From a virus, in IMG/VR virus record IMGVR_UViG_3300036860_000231, positions 1 through 50,870 of that record: a DNA stretch of 50,870 nt, one strand, 5' to 3'. Position numbers and translations under genes: made by a program. How positions within the stretch are numbered: position 1 is the stretch's first letter; each line of letters begins with the position of its first letter. The notes beneath the pieces are model-generated. The model did no database searches. It worked only from the letters and a program-made list of their open reading frames with translations, and was not told where the DNA came from. Shown one piece after another: positions 39,435 to 47,084 of this stretch.

Positions 39435-39827
39435 CTACTGCCAGCCGGACCGGACGGTCACGCTCGCTGGCCGGACCACCACAACCACATTTGGGCGACT
39501 CGCGAGGACCCCAACCACCGCGTCGAGGTGTTTGGTCATCATCTCAATCGCGTCAGGATGCAAACAGTCAAGCCACACGTGTTGGCCAAGCGTATTGCGG
39601 ATCCGTTTATCGGCGAAGACTCCATCATGGCTGATCAGCGCCGCGTTCCGCGCATGGGCATAGACGGCGATGTCGTCATCGCTGGCCTTGTCGAGCCGCG
39701 CTTCGTGCGCGGTCCAGGCGGTATGCCGCTCACGGCGCAGCAGCCTAGCGACGCCAGCGTCCACGTCGTTGTCGAGGAAGAAGCGCAGCCTAGGCCGCGT
39801 CGATCGTGGCGCGGGCGCGGGCGACAT
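39435..39827 (-). CDS. PIN-like toxin (DUF5615/Mut7-C type)
   Basis: 130 aa. RLRFFLDNDVDAGVARLL with Asp19 and Asp21, KASDDDIAVYAHARNAALIS, HDGVFADKR with Asp68 and Asp73: the acidic set of the DUF5615 PIN-like family. It overlaps the DUF433 gene by 38 bases, the usual gene order for this toxin-antitoxin type. Predicted RNase. Confidence 0.82.
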   Translation of the reverse strand: MSPAPAPRSTRPRLRFFLDNDVDAGVARLLRRERHTAWTAHEARLDKASDDDIAVYAHARNAALISHDGVFADKRIRNTLGQHVWLDCLHPDAIEMMTKHLDAVVGVLASRPNVVVVVRPASVTVRSGWQ

Positions 39828-40431
39828 CGGCGGCGGTGAGCGACGGAAACGCCTTGAGGATCCGCTCGGTCGTGTAGCCCCGCGCGAGATAGTCGACGAC
39901 CGCTTGAACAGGGATCCGAGTGCCCTCGAAGACCGGCTTGCGGCCGTGGACCTTGCGGCGCCGGACGATCCGTCCCGCGGCGGCCTCCTCGCGGCGGCCA
40001 GCCCGGTCGTGGATCTCGGTGGCGATCGCGGTGAGCGGCAGCACCTTGACGATCACGAGTTGGCCCGGCTTGCGGCCGCCCTCCCATGACCCATCGGGGT
40101 GCTGGAAGTAGACCTCACTCGCATACGTCGCATAACGCAGATCACGGAGCGGCGCGGCGTAGCCTTGGGCGTGGAGGCGGGCAACGATCTTGCGAATCTC
40201 CTGCAAGCTGATGTGCTCATTGCGAAGCATCGCCACCGCCATCAGCTCGACCAGATCACCGAAGCCATACAGGCGGACGGTGCTGCGGGAGTTGAGCTGA
40301 CGCTTGATCGACGGGATGACGAGCCCGATGTCATCCCAGTACCGCACGCGGCGGACAGTGACCCGTACCAGACGTGCGGCGGATTCGATCGGGAGGGCGA
40401 GCAACTCATCGGGCAGGTCGTCGATCGGCAT
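39790..40431 (-). CDS. DUF433 antitoxin with MerR-like HTH
   Basis: 213 aa. N-terminal MerR-type HTH (LPIESAARLVRVTVRRVRYW, then RLYGFGDLVELMAVAMLR) and C-terminal DUF433 (GRKPVFEGTRIPVQAVVDYL, RGYTTERILKAFPSLTAADV). ATG at 40431 with AGGGGGTGA upstream (another at 40464). It probably binds the toxin with DUF433 and its own promoter with the HTH. Confidence 0.85.
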   Translation of the reverse strand: MPIDDLPDELLALPIESAARLVRVTVRRVRYWDDIGLVIPSIKRQLNSRSTVRLYGFGDLVELMAVAMLRNEHISLQEIRKIVARLHAQGYAAPLRDLRYATYASEVYFQHPDGSWEGGRKPGQLVIVKVLPLTAIATEIHDRAGRREEAAAGRIVRRRKVHGRKPVFEGTRIPVQAVVDYLARGYTTERILKAFPSLTAADVARARATIDAA

Positions 40432-40546
40432 GGCGGCGATCACCCCCTTGCGGGCCAGCCTCATCTAACCACGCGACCCCGTCAATCTCTACACGACGTG
40501 GGGGCGAGGGGTGAGGTTGAACCGGAGATCGTGACCGCCCCCGGGT

Positions 40547-40861
40547 CTACCACGCTCGTGACCTGCGGGTTTGCTCGGGCATGGTGAGCCTGTTCGACCG
40601 CTGCTGGTTGCATCGGCGTGGCTGCCCGTTGCGCCGCTTGTCGGCCGAAGGGTTGGGTGGGCATTGCGGGCAGCCGTTGACACCGTGGGCTGGGCGCCAG
40701 TTGCTCGGGTCGCCTGCCAGTTCGGGGGCGACGGAGGCGGGGATGACATGGTCGAGGCTGTCACTGCCGGGGTGGCCACACAGCCAGCAGATCGGGCCGG
40801 TCGCCTGGACCTCAGCGAGCGCCTTGCGGTAGGCGCGGGAGTCGTAGGTCCACTGGCTCAC
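40547..40861 (-). CDS. HNH endonuclease (early side)
   Basis: 104 aa. ICWLCGHPGSDSLDHVIPAS, DPSNWRPAHGVNGC, then CNQQRSN: HNH with zinc Cys. ATG overlaps the next-upstream stop (ATGA). Very near the terminase region, so it may be homing or packaging-related. Confidence 0.88.
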   Translation of the reverse strand: MSQWTYDSRAYRKALAEVQATGPICWLCGHPGSDSLDHVIPASVAPELAGDPSNWRPAHGVNGCPQCPPNPSADKRRNGQPRRCNQQRSNRLTMPEQTRRSRAW

Positions 40862-41112
40862 CGGGGAAGGTGTGCTGCCAGCCAGTCGCGGAGCCGCAGG
40901 ACGCCAAGCTCACGGGCGACTGTCTGCCCCAGATTGCGGAGTGCCGCATCGAACTCAGCCCACTGACGGATTGGCTCCTGCCGCTTGACGATCCAGCCTC
41001 GGCGCAGGGCGATGGTCTTGCCGAGCCAGATGAAGGCGCAAAATCCGAGAGAGCCAGCGGTAAACAGGCCGAGGCCGACCAGGATCTGCGGGATGGTGGG
41101 TTCATTACTCAT
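40858..41112 (-). CDS. One-span membrane protein
   Basis: 84 aa. Span at residues about 10-30 (ILVGLGLFTAGSLGFCAFIW), then a basic helical domain with RRGWIVKRQEPIRQWAEFD. ATGA-linked to the HNH gene. Function unknown. Confidence 0.65.
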   Translation of the reverse strand: MSNEPTIPQILVGLGLFTAGSLGFCAFIWLGKTIALRRGWIVKRQEPIRQWAEFDAALRNLGQTVARELGVLRLRDWLAAHLPR

Positions 41113-41213
41113 GTGGACACTCCACTACCTGGGGATTTCAGCACACGACGAACGGTTCGCGCAACCATCCACCTGCACATGTCCCGATTGTCTAGTCGTA
41201 CCGGGTCGGACAT

Positions 41214-41717
41214 TCATGGCATCGCCCGGTTGGATTCCCACTGTTCCCGTTCGACCTCCAGGTTCGCCTCGTCCGCAGTCGCGAAGCTGTCGAGCTCCTT
41301 GCGGAGTCGGGTGGTAGCGTCACGAATCCGTTTGGCTTCGCGGCGGCTGCGGCCCCGGAGGATGACGGCGGCACGGTCAGCGATGTCGGGGTCCGACCAG
41401 GTGCCGTCGGCGCGCTGGGTTTGGGCGAGCCGCTCCGCGGTCGGGTCGCCGCCACGCTGCCGGGTGCGGATCTCGTCCTGCCCGTTGCCACGGGCGGCGC
41501 CGTCCATGGCCTGGTGGGTCCACCACCACAAGGTGGCGAGTTGAGTGGCATAGGCGTGGAGCAGGCCGAGCGCCTCGGGGTCGACGGCCTCTAGGGTGTC
41601 GAGCCATGCGGGGGTGACGTGCTCGGCGAGGCGATGGATCGGGTCGCCGCAGCGGGCGCACAGCCGACTGTCTCGACCTTGGTCGTGGGGTCCGCGGTAG
41701 CCGGGCGGCTGTGTCAA
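41214..41717 (-). CDS. Helical protein with zinc knuckle, TTG start
   Basis: 167 aa. SRLCARCGDPIHRLAEH is a zinc knuckle; a Trp-rich helical segment (TLWWWTHQAMDG) and an Arg/Glu helix follow. TTG at 41717 overlaps the upstream stop (TTGA). Typical of unnamed small actinophage early proteins. Confidence 0.6.
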   Translation of the reverse strand: MTQPPGYRGPHDQGRDSRLCARCGDPIHRLAEHVTPAWLDTLEAVDPEALGLLHAYATQLATLWWWTHQAMDGAARGNGQDEIRTRQRGGDPTAERLAQTQRADGTWSDPDIADRAAVILRGRSRREAKRIRDATTRLRKELDSFATADEANLEVEREQWESNRAMP

Positions 41718-41953
41718 CTGCGCCTCGCCTTGGCTGGCTTGGATGCGCCGCACCAGTCGCAGTGTTGATGGCGTCGCACGTAGACCGGGTCGTCGTGGTC
41801 GACCACGCCTTGCTCTCGCCAATCGTGCAGTCCGAGCCGATGCTTGACGATCCGGATCGTCCAGTAGAGCCGGTACCAGATGCGATAGGGGATCGTGAGT
41901 CCTTCGCTGTCGCCGCCGGGGGCTTTCCAGCCGAACACGGTGGGTTGGTTCAT
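41714..41953 (-). CDS. Small protein with C-terminal Cys pair
   Basis: 79 aa: GLTIPYRIWYRLYWTIRIVK is aromatic and basic; the C-terminal HQHCDWCGASKP is a zinc half-knuckle. ATGA-linked to the previous gene. No family recognised. Confidence 0.6.
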   Translation of the reverse strand: MNQPTVFGWKAPGGDSEGLTIPYRIWYRLYWTIRIVKHRLGLHDWREQGVVDHDDPVYVRRHQHCDWCGASKPAKARRS

Positions 41954-42150
41954 GGGGTCTCCTGCGGGTCGGGGTCGGCCGGTGCTCCAAAGACACATGG
42001 TGTGCCGTTCGAATGGATCGGCCGACTGTGGTCATACCACCACGGCAACCCATGGAACGCCTCCGTGCAATGCACGCAACACAGGTCGCCTGGTGGTTCA
42101 CAGTGCACGCCGTGCAGGTCACAGCAGGTCGTGCGGACGGGCGCGCTCAT
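41950..42150 (-). CDS. Cys/His-rich mini-protein
   Basis: 66 aa with CCDLHGVHCEPPG, CCVHCTEAFHG and later Cys: enough ligands for two zinc ions. ATG at 42150 overlaps the upstream stop. Part of the zinc-ribbon series. Confidence 0.65.
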   Translation of the reverse strand: MSAPVRTTCCDLHGVHCEPPGDLCCVHCTEAFHGLPWWYDHSRPIHSNGTPCVFGAPADPDPQETP

Positions 42151-42251
42151 GGCTGCTCCTTGGCGTTGCCAGCGCATGACCCGCACTGGTCACCTCGCCA
42201 GATGGGCCGCTGGCAGGTGGTGTAGGGGCGGCTTGAGGGAAGGTCAGCCAT
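42147..42251 (-). CDS. 34-aa Cys-rich peptide
   Basis: ADLPSSRPYTTCQRPIWRG, then CGSC. Coupled on both sides by short overlaps. Three Cys form a possible zinc site shared with a partner. Confidence 0.5.
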   Translation of the reverse strand: MADLPSSRPYTTCQRPIWRGDQCGSCAGNAKEQP

Positions 42252-42438
42252 CGGCATCGCCGAGTCGGCAGTTAGGGTGGCAAGGCCAGCCCAGCGGATG
42301 CGGATGCACAACCTCCGAGACGCCGAAGTATTCGGCCGCTGACACCAAGACCGGCTCGCCGTTCGCGTTGCGAAGCGGTTCATAGATCTCGGGGGTCCAC
42401 AGCGGGTCGATCACAACTGGGGGGTCAGGGTCGGGCAT
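42244..42438 (-). CDS. Small hypothetical protein
   Basis: 64 aa: PLWTPEIYEPLRNANGEPVL, AAEYFGVSEVVHPH, CHPNCRLGD near the end. Preceded by AAGGAGCACCCC, the ribosome-site type used by its neighbours. A single Cys pair. Confidence 0.6.
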   Translation of the reverse strand: MPDPDPPVVIDPLWTPEIYEPLRNANGEPVLVSAAEYFGVSEVVHPHPLGWPCHPNCRLGDADG

Positions 42439-42453
42439 GGGGTGCTCCTTGGG

Positions 42454-42690
42454 TCAGCGCTCGGTGCCAGCCATTGCTGGTGTCGCCGGACCCGGCCAGC
42501 CTTCCTGCTCGGCCAGCCACCCGCGGGCAAGCCGCCACGGACAGTCCGTGGCGTGGATGTACTCGCGCAGATCGCGGACCGGGTCCCAGCGGCCTTCGCA
42601 GAGCGTGCAGTGCCCCTGGTCGTCCATCGGCTCGGCCGCTCTGGCGAGCAGCAGGACGATCTCGGCGGCGGTCGTATACGGGTCGGGCAT
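42454..42690 (-). CDS. Small zinc-ribbon protein
   Basis: 78 aa with GHCTLCEGRWDP, then EYIHATDCPW: Cys2-His-Cys type zinc site. AAGGAGCACCC precedes the ATG. Helical N-terminus (AAEIVLLLARAAE). Confidence 0.65.
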   Translation of the reverse strand: MPDPYTTAAEIVLLLARAAEPMDDQGHCTLCEGRWDPVRDLREYIHATDCPWRLARGWLAEQEGWPGPATPAMAGTER

Positions 42691-42709
42691 GGGTGCTCCT
42701 TGGGGTCGG

Positions 42710-42982
42710 TCAAGGGCGTGGCAACGGGCGGTAACGGCCGTGGTGATGCACCTGATCCCACCATTTGGCCAGAACCAGACGGGTGGTCGCGCCTAGGCGA
42801 GTTCGGCTCGACCCTGCCGCCACCTCCCGACACACCCTGTGTCGCACATCCTCGGGTGTGGCGTGGTAGAGCGACCATCGGTAGGGCCCGACGCCGGCGA
42901 CTTCCGCGTCGTAGCCGGGATGGTAGTCAAGCGGCTTGGCGCCACTCCAAGTGCCGTCGGGGTTCTGCTGCATGGCGGGCAT
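42710..42982 (-). CDS. Small hypothetical protein
   Basis: 90 aa, starting PAMQQNPDGTWSGAKPLDYH, a short motif also seen in small phage proteins, followed by a basic helical end with TRLVLAKWWDQVHHHG. Ribosome site AAGGAGC precedes the ATG. Unknown function. Confidence 0.6.
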   Translation of the reverse strand: MPAMQQNPDGTWSGAKPLDYHPGYDAEVAGVGPYRWSLYHATPEDVRHRVCREVAAGSSRTRLGATTRLVLAKWWDQVHHHGRYRPLPRP

Positions 42983-43017
42983 GGGTGCTCCTTGATCGGG
43001 GGGACGGCCGGGCGGGG

Positions 43018-43167
43018 TCACGGGGTGGCGTCGGCCGGCTCCACGTTGTCCCGGACGAACTCGGCGTCGGCGGGGCTGAGGTGGATGGCGGTGCCGAACC
43101 GGTCGGTGATGATGATGATCTGGTCGGGTCGGGTGTGGATGGTGATGTTGCCGTTGGTCGCGTACAC
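43018..43167 (-). CDS. 49-aa beta-rich protein
   Basis: GTG at 43167 with GAGGAGC upstream, 11 bases after the winged-helix gene's stop. ITIHTRPDQIIIITDRFGT is beta, then LSPADAEFVRDNVEP is helical. Common small early phage protein style. Confidence 0.65.
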   Translation of the reverse strand: MYATNGNITIHTRPDQIIIITDRFGTAIHLSPADAEFVRDNVEPADATP

Positions 43168-43177
43168 GGGATGCTCC

Positions 43178-43939
43178 TCAGGGTCGGGGGGACCGGGGCC
43201 GGGTGGTAGGTGGTTCACGGCCACGGTGCCGCTTGCCGCGTCCTGAACGTCGGGTGGGTCGAGCTGCCTGGCCGGGAGCTGCCTGCTGCGCGGTTGCTGC
43301 GGCGGCGCTCACCGGTGGCGCGTCAGACCCTGACGCCTCGGTGGGGGCGGTGCCGAAGAGGTCGGCAAGTCGTTGCCGTTCGGCTTGGCGGTCAGCGATG
43401 GTTTTGGCGGTCAGATCGGCCTTGAGGGTGGCGAGGGTGGCGGCCGCGTCCGGCGGGACACCGTTGCCACTTGCCGAGCGGCTGCCGAGCGCGTCAGCGC
43501 TCGGCTCGGCAGCCGCGGTCGATGCGCCAGCGGTTTTGATTCGATCTTCTTCAGGTCTTATTCCACCTATAGACGGACCCGCAGATCGAGTCGCTACGGG
43601 ACCCTGGATCGAGTCGCTACGGTCCGCAGATCGAGTCGCTACGGAGTCATCCACCGACTGTAGTGACTCGATAAGCGAGCCGCTACAGATGCGGTAGGTG
43701 GTCGCCTTCCGGCCGGACCCGTTCACCACGATCTCGATCTCGCCGGTCGCCAACAGTTCCCTGAGGGCGAGATGCACGGTTGAGCTGGACACGTTCGCCT
43801 CGAGTGCGAGCGTCCGACGTGACGCGTAGCTGTCGCCGGTCTTGTAGTCGGCATGGGATGCGAGGGCGATCAGGACGAGCCGAACGGCACCACTGGTGTG
43901 GCTTCGTTTCATGACGTCACGGATGGCGTCGAGGCTCAC
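43178..43939 (-). CDS. Winged-helix DNA-binding protein (replication initiator-like)
   Basis: 253 aa. Residues about 12-85: SGAVRLVLIALASHADYKTG, ASRRTLALEANVSSSTVHLA, LRELLATGEIEIV: the winged helix of phage replication initiators. The rest is low-complexity and charged. GTG overlaps the upstream stop (GTGA). Near-identical short repeats of the type TCGAGTCGCTACGG lie inside the gene at about 43580-43680 and could be iterons. Confidence 0.7.
   Translation of the reverse strand: MSLDAIRDVMKRSHTSGAVRLVLIALASHADYKTGDSYASRRTLALEANVSSSTVHLALRELLATGEIEIVVNGSGRKATTYRICSGSLIESLQSVDDSVATRSADRSDSIQGPVATRSAGPSIGGIRPEEDRIKTAGASTAAAEPSADALGSRSASGNGVPPDAAATLATLKADLTAKTIADRQAERQRLADLFGTAPTEASGSDAPPVSAAAATAQQAAPGQAARPTRRSGRGKRHRGREPPTTRPRSPRP
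43560..43690. repeat. TCGAGTCGCTACGG iteron-like repeats
   Basis: GATCGAGTCGCTACGG occurs three times (around 43577, 43603 and 43629), with degenerate copies after (AGTGACTCGATAAGCGAG-like). They lie inside the winged-helix gene, the classical place of a phage replication origin. It may be the origin bound by that protein. Confidence 0.55.
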
Positions 43940-44118
43940 CGCGCTCCTTGGCGGGTCGGCTTGGACTTGGCCAGTCGGCGGAGGACCATTGCGGCTTCGA
44001 GCTCGCTGCACTCGTCGATGAGCACCGCGTTCAGCGCGCTCTTGATCGCGGTGGCGCGGACACCCGCGCGGAGTGCATCACGGATGGCGCGGTACAGTTC
44101 GAGGGTGTCGTCAGTCAT
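43936..44118 (-). CDS. Small helical protein
   Basis: 60 aa: TDDTLELYRAIRDALRAGV, IKSALNAVLIDECSELEAAM. All-helical, coupled by overlaps to both neighbours. Possibly a regulator or inhibitor; no motif. Confidence 0.6.
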   Translation of the reverse strand: MTDDTLELYRAIRDALRAGVRATAIKSALNAVLIDECSELEAAMVLRRLAKSKPTRQGAR

Positions 44119-44770
44119 GAGTGTCCTTCTTCCGCTGAGGGCCGCGATGCGGCCACGACTCGCGTGGCGATCTTGAGAAGTCGGTCTCACGCTCGAGCTC
44201 GTCGATGGCCCAGTGGAAGTCGTCAAGCGACGCCTCTTCCAACCGCTCGGCGGTGATGATGCCGGGGGCGAGCTTGCGGCGCCGCGTGGACTCGGGACTC
44301 TCCTCAAGGATGAAGTCGCCTGGGAACTCGTCCCAGCGGAAGACGAAGAACGAGCTGGACCCATCGGGGTTCTCGAACTCGCGGCCCATAGTCGGCTCGT
44401 AGACCGCGCGGAACACCTCGAGGTCAGCGAAGGTCCACAGTGGGATCTCACCATCGGCGCGGCCGAAGCCGTAGAGGAAGAAGTCGCCGGCGCCTTCCAG
44501 TGCCTTGGCGAGTTCGGTGGTTGTCCCCCAGCGTGGCCGGCTGGCGCGGACGGTGAACTCGTACCAGTGGTGCTCCCACTTCTCGTAGCGCCGCAGCCGG
44601 CAGGCGACGCTGAGGTCACCGGAGCTGTGGATGACGAGGTCGCTGTTGCGGTGGCGGTCTTCCCGCCAAGTGCCACGCCGGACGGTTCTGGGGGCGGCGG
44701 TGGCGGCGATGCTTTGGAGCTTGCGGTTGTAGCGCCGCTGCCAGTTGAAGTCGTTCTCGAAGCTAGGCAC
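44111..44770 (-). CDS. Conserved protein, possible PD-(D/E)xK-like fold
   Basis: 219 aa from GTG at 44770 that overlaps the methyltransferase stop. Core: RHRNSDLVIHSSGDLSVACR, then HHWYEFTVRASRPRWGTTTE and ALEGAGDFFLYGFGR. An Asp...EFTVR spacing resembles PD-(D/E)xK nuclease cores, and the fam pattern is one I have seen next to phage methyltransferases. Nuclease activity is inferred only. Confidence 0.55.
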   Translation of the reverse strand: MPSFENDFNWQRRYNRKLQSIAATAAPRTVRRGTWREDRHRNSDLVIHSSGDLSVACRLRRYEKWEHHWYEFTVRASRPRWGTTTELAKALEGAGDFFLYGFGRADGEIPLWTFADLEVFRAVYEPTMGREFENPDGSSSFFVFRWDEFPGDFILEESPESTRRRKLAPGIITAERLEEASLDDFHWAIDELERETDFSRSPRESWPHRGPQRKKDTHD

Positions 44771-45926
44771 TGGCGGCCACCTCGTTCCCCCAGACCTGGA
44801 ACCCTTCGCGCTCGCCGCGCTCGAACATGGCCAGCCGTGGGCCGGGAGTGGCCTGGCAGACCCGCTCGTAGAACACGTCGGGTTTGATTGAGTGGCCGAT
44901 GGCTGGCGCCTCGAATGACAAGCGCAGCCCTTGGCGCAGCAGCGGCAGGTCACCGACGCGGCCGAACAGGACGTGCTCGGTGTCGTACATCCACGAGAAC
45001 GGCGTGGGGCCGACGTTCTTCCGCCACGTCATGACGCACTGGTAGCGGACTTCCCATGCCTCGAAGAGGGCGAGGCCAGCCGGAAGGAACTTGTGGGTCA
45101 CCCAGAGGTAGAGGTGCGCGCCCTGCTGGTCGAGCATCCCGGGGATCGGTAGTTCCTTGATCTCTTCGAGCGTCATCGTCGGGTAGTCGAGTGCTGGTCC
45201 TTGGTCCGGGCGCGCTTCGCGTTCGATCTTCGGCATGGGCCAGGGTGGGTCCAGCGTGATGCACTTGAACGGGCCTTCAGGGAACCCGGGGGTGACGGCC
45301 GGCTGGGGCGTGTTCAGCGACGCCTCGTATTGCCGCACGATCTGGCCGATGCGCTCGGCGGTGATGTGGTAGTCGGCCGCGATGCTGGACAGCAGTTCGC
45401 CGGCTTGGCGTCGCTCGAAGATGACTTGCCGGGCGTGCTTCGGGACGCTGAGACGCTGGTCGACCAAAGCTTTGGCGGATCCGCCATCGCTTTGATGCTC
45501 CCAATCGCGAGCCGTCTCACGCGCCACGCCAACCAGACCAGCCGCCTCTTCCTGCGTGCATCCGGCCTCGCGCAGGTCGAGGTAGACCTGTCGTTGGTAC
45601 TCGCGGACGGTGGCACGCTGTTCGGGCGAGAGTTGGCGCCGTGAAAGGTTCGCGGCTAGCGCGAAGGCTTCCTTGTGTGCCTCGGATGGGAACGACCGCC
45701 GCTCGATCTCTGGCGTGATGCCGAGTTCATCGCAGGCCAGCTGCCGATGATGGCCGTCCAGCACGAAGCCGGTGTCAGCGTCGATCACGATTGGGCTGTG
45801 AAGGCCGCCGCGGGCGGCGATGTCGGCCTTCAGCGCCTCGTATTCGGCGCGTGACAGCGGCGGCAGGAACTGGTACGGGTCGCGCGGGGGATGCGCGGCG
45901 GACGACGTGGGGGTAGCGTCAGGCAC
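44763..45926 (-). CDS. ParB-like domain fused to MT-A70 adenine methyltransferase
   Basis: 387 aa. Residues 15-105: ParBc (YEALKADIAARGGLHSPIVI, TGFVLDGHHRQLACDELGI). Residues 110-200: HTH part (TQEEAAGLVGVARETARDWE). Residues 215-387: MT-A70 methyltransferase with CITLDPPWPMPK, catalytic DPPW. GTG with GAGGAGG upstream. It likely methylates phage DNA at N6-adenine and so may protect against host restriction. Confidence 0.88.
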   Translation of the reverse strand: MPDATPTSSAAHPPRDPYQFLPPLSRAEYEALKADIAARGGLHSPIVIDADTGFVLDGHHRQLACDELGITPEIERRSFPSEAHKEAFALAANLSRRQLSPEQRATVREYQRQVYLDLREAGCTQEEAAGLVGVARETARDWEHQSDGGSAKALVDQRLSVPKHARQVIFERRQAGELLSSIAADYHITAERIGQIVRQYEASLNTPQPAVTPGFPEGPFKCITLDPPWPMPKIEREARPDQGPALDYPTMTLEEIKELPIPGMLDQQGAHLYLWVTHKFLPAGLALFEAWEVRYQCVMTWRKNVGPTPFSWMYDTEHVLFGRVGDLPLLRQGLRLSFEAPAIGHSIKPDVFYERVCQATPGPRLAMFERGEREGFQVWGNEVAASA

Positions 45927-46006
45927 GCCCTACCTCCTCAGTAGGTGTGGGCCATGGCCCCGGCAGGTGACACTGCGCGGGGCCGCTTCTACCGCATTTT
46001 ACCAGG

Positions 46007-46201
46007 TCAGCGGCCATATCCCGAACCCCACGTCTTGGCTGTGATCTGCTCGGCGAAGTCGACGTAGCCCTGCCAGATCGTCTTGTACTGCTCGCGGTCC
46101 TCATTGGTCGTGTCGGTGAACAGCAGATCCTCGAGCGCGTCGGCCATCCGTTCGGCATGCTGGGTCAGCTCACTGATCAGGGCTTCAGTCGCGGGGCTCA
46201 T
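46007..46201 (-). CDS. Small acidic helical protein
   Basis: 64 aa: TEALISELTQHAERMADALE, DLLFTDTTNEDREQYKTIWQ. Overlap-coupled to the preceding small gene; 80 bases before the methyltransferase fusion. No motif. Confidence 0.6.
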   Translation of the reverse strand: MSPATEALISELTQHAERMADALEDLLFTDTTNEDREQYKTIWQGYVDFAEQITAKTWGSGYGR

Positions 46202-46353
46202 GCGTCACCCCGCCCGCACCGGTCCCGGTGCCACTGCCGGAACGCCTCTAGGGTTTCTTCGCGCCACGTGCGGAGCTCGCCGTAGCAGTGCAGGCACACG
46301 ATCAGCGTGTCGAATCCGGGGGCGACGATGGTGGCGGTCGGGTCCGAGTTCAT
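46198..46353 (-). CDS. 51-aa zinc-knuckle protein
   Basis: TLIVCLHCYGELRTWREETL, then HRDRCGRGD: a zinc-knuckle/ HxxxC finger pattern. ATGA-coupled on both sides. Confidence 0.6.
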   Translation of the reverse strand: MNSDPTATIVAPGFDTLIVCLHCYGELRTWREETLEAFRQWHRDRCGRGDA

Positions 46354-46538
46354 CGGACATCCCATGCCTCGGCCTGCCGCTTGGCGACGACCTTGTCGTA
46401 GTACGACTTCGGCACCGTCTCCCGTTCGAGCTGGTCGACGGCTTGGTGGAACCACTCCAGCGGCATCCCCTCCAGGTCGTCGCCGGTGGGGGTATGGCCG
46501 AGCCACACGGTGGTCCGCTCGACCCCGTGGTTCACCAT
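46350..46538 (-). CDS. Small protein, unknown
   Basis: 62 aa: TVWLGHTPTGDDLEGMPLEW, then FHQAVDQLERETVPKSYYDK. ATG overlaps the preceding stop by 3-4 bases (ATGGTGA). Its middle resembles a motif in the neighbouring protein at 44111 (DDFHWAIDELERETDFS). Confidence 0.6.
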   Translation of the reverse strand: MVNHGVERTTVWLGHTPTGDDLEGMPLEWFHQAVDQLERETVPKSYYDKVVAKRQAEAWDVR

Positions 46539-46687
46539 GCCGGTCGCCACCAGTACTGGCCGTTGGTGGTGGCGCCGCACCATGGGCATGCCCAGCTGTC
46601 GGGGGTTCGGATGGTGGCGTACCAGCCGCACCAGGGGCACAGGGGGATGGCTGCCCACTCGACCTGGGGGTTGGGCATGCCGGTCAT
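46532..46687 (-). CDS. Double CPWCG zinc-ribbon mini-protein
   Basis: 51 aa with IPLCPWCGWYATIR and SWACPWCGATT, a complete four-Cys zinc ribbon. Probably a small RNA/DNA or polymerase adaptor. ATGA-coupled. Confidence 0.7.
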   Translation of the reverse strand: MTGMPNPQVEWAAIPLCPWCGWYATIRTPDSWACPWCGATTNGQYWWRPAW

Positions 46688-46905
46688 GGCTCGACCTTCC
46701 GCGGTGCCTTGCCGCCGAAGGCGACGTCGTTGAGGAGCCAGCGGACCCATTCGGCGTCCGACTCGGCGACGTGTGATCCGTCGGTGGGTTGGACGATGAG
46801 CCGGATCGGCTGTCTGTCACCGTCACGCTCATCGGTCATCCAGACGGCCCATGGCTTGATGGTTGGGTCGTCATGCCCGTCAGGGCAATGCGGACATGCG
46901 GTCAT
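46684..46905 (-). CDS. Small protein with N-terminal CPHC
   Basis: 73 aa: TACPHCPDGHDDPTIKPWAV, then RQPIRLIVQPTDGSHV, ending in a helix. Zinc ligand set incomplete. Coupled by overlaps. Confidence 0.6.
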   Translation of the reverse strand: MTACPHCPDGHDDPTIKPWAVWMTDERDGDRQPIRLIVQPTDGSHVAESDAEWVRWLLNDVAFGGKAPRKVEP

Positions 46906-47084
46906 GGCTCGGCTCCCTCGTCTGGTGCGACCCAGCCGAGGTCGTACGCTTGGTTGCAGCAGCAGGTGAGGTGTGCGCCGCGGTCGTCCCAGTCGTCATC
47001 CCGGGGTTTGCTGCATCGGTGGTGATTGCCGTGCACGCATGGGGTGCAGGTGCCGTCGTCGACCATCCAGCCCTGGTCGGTCAT
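46902..47084 (-). CDS. Cys/His-rich 60-aa protein
   Basis: CTPCVHGNHHRCSKPRDD, then LTCCCNQAYDL: six Cys and several His, probably two zinc sites. ATGA-coupled to neighbours. Confidence 0.65.
   Translation of the reverse strand: MTDQGWMVDDGTCTPCVHGNHHRCSKPRDDDWDDRGAHLTCCCNQAYDLGWVAPDEGAEP

Noticed and set aside
41717-42122. Upstream extension of the gene at 41214 to an ATG at 42122
   Set aside because: It would cover two better-supported coupled genes in other frames; the TTGA overlap start at 41717 fits the local pattern.
43560-43690. CRISPR array
   Set aside because: The three copies have about 26-base periodicity with no unique spacers of normal length and lie inside a reading frame; iterons are the better reading. 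No other CRISPR-like array was seen.
44771-44953. Upstream extension of the gene at 44111 into the methyltransferase
   Set aside because: Cys/Ser-rich shadow sequence over the MT-A70 end; the GTG overlapping the stop is the better start.
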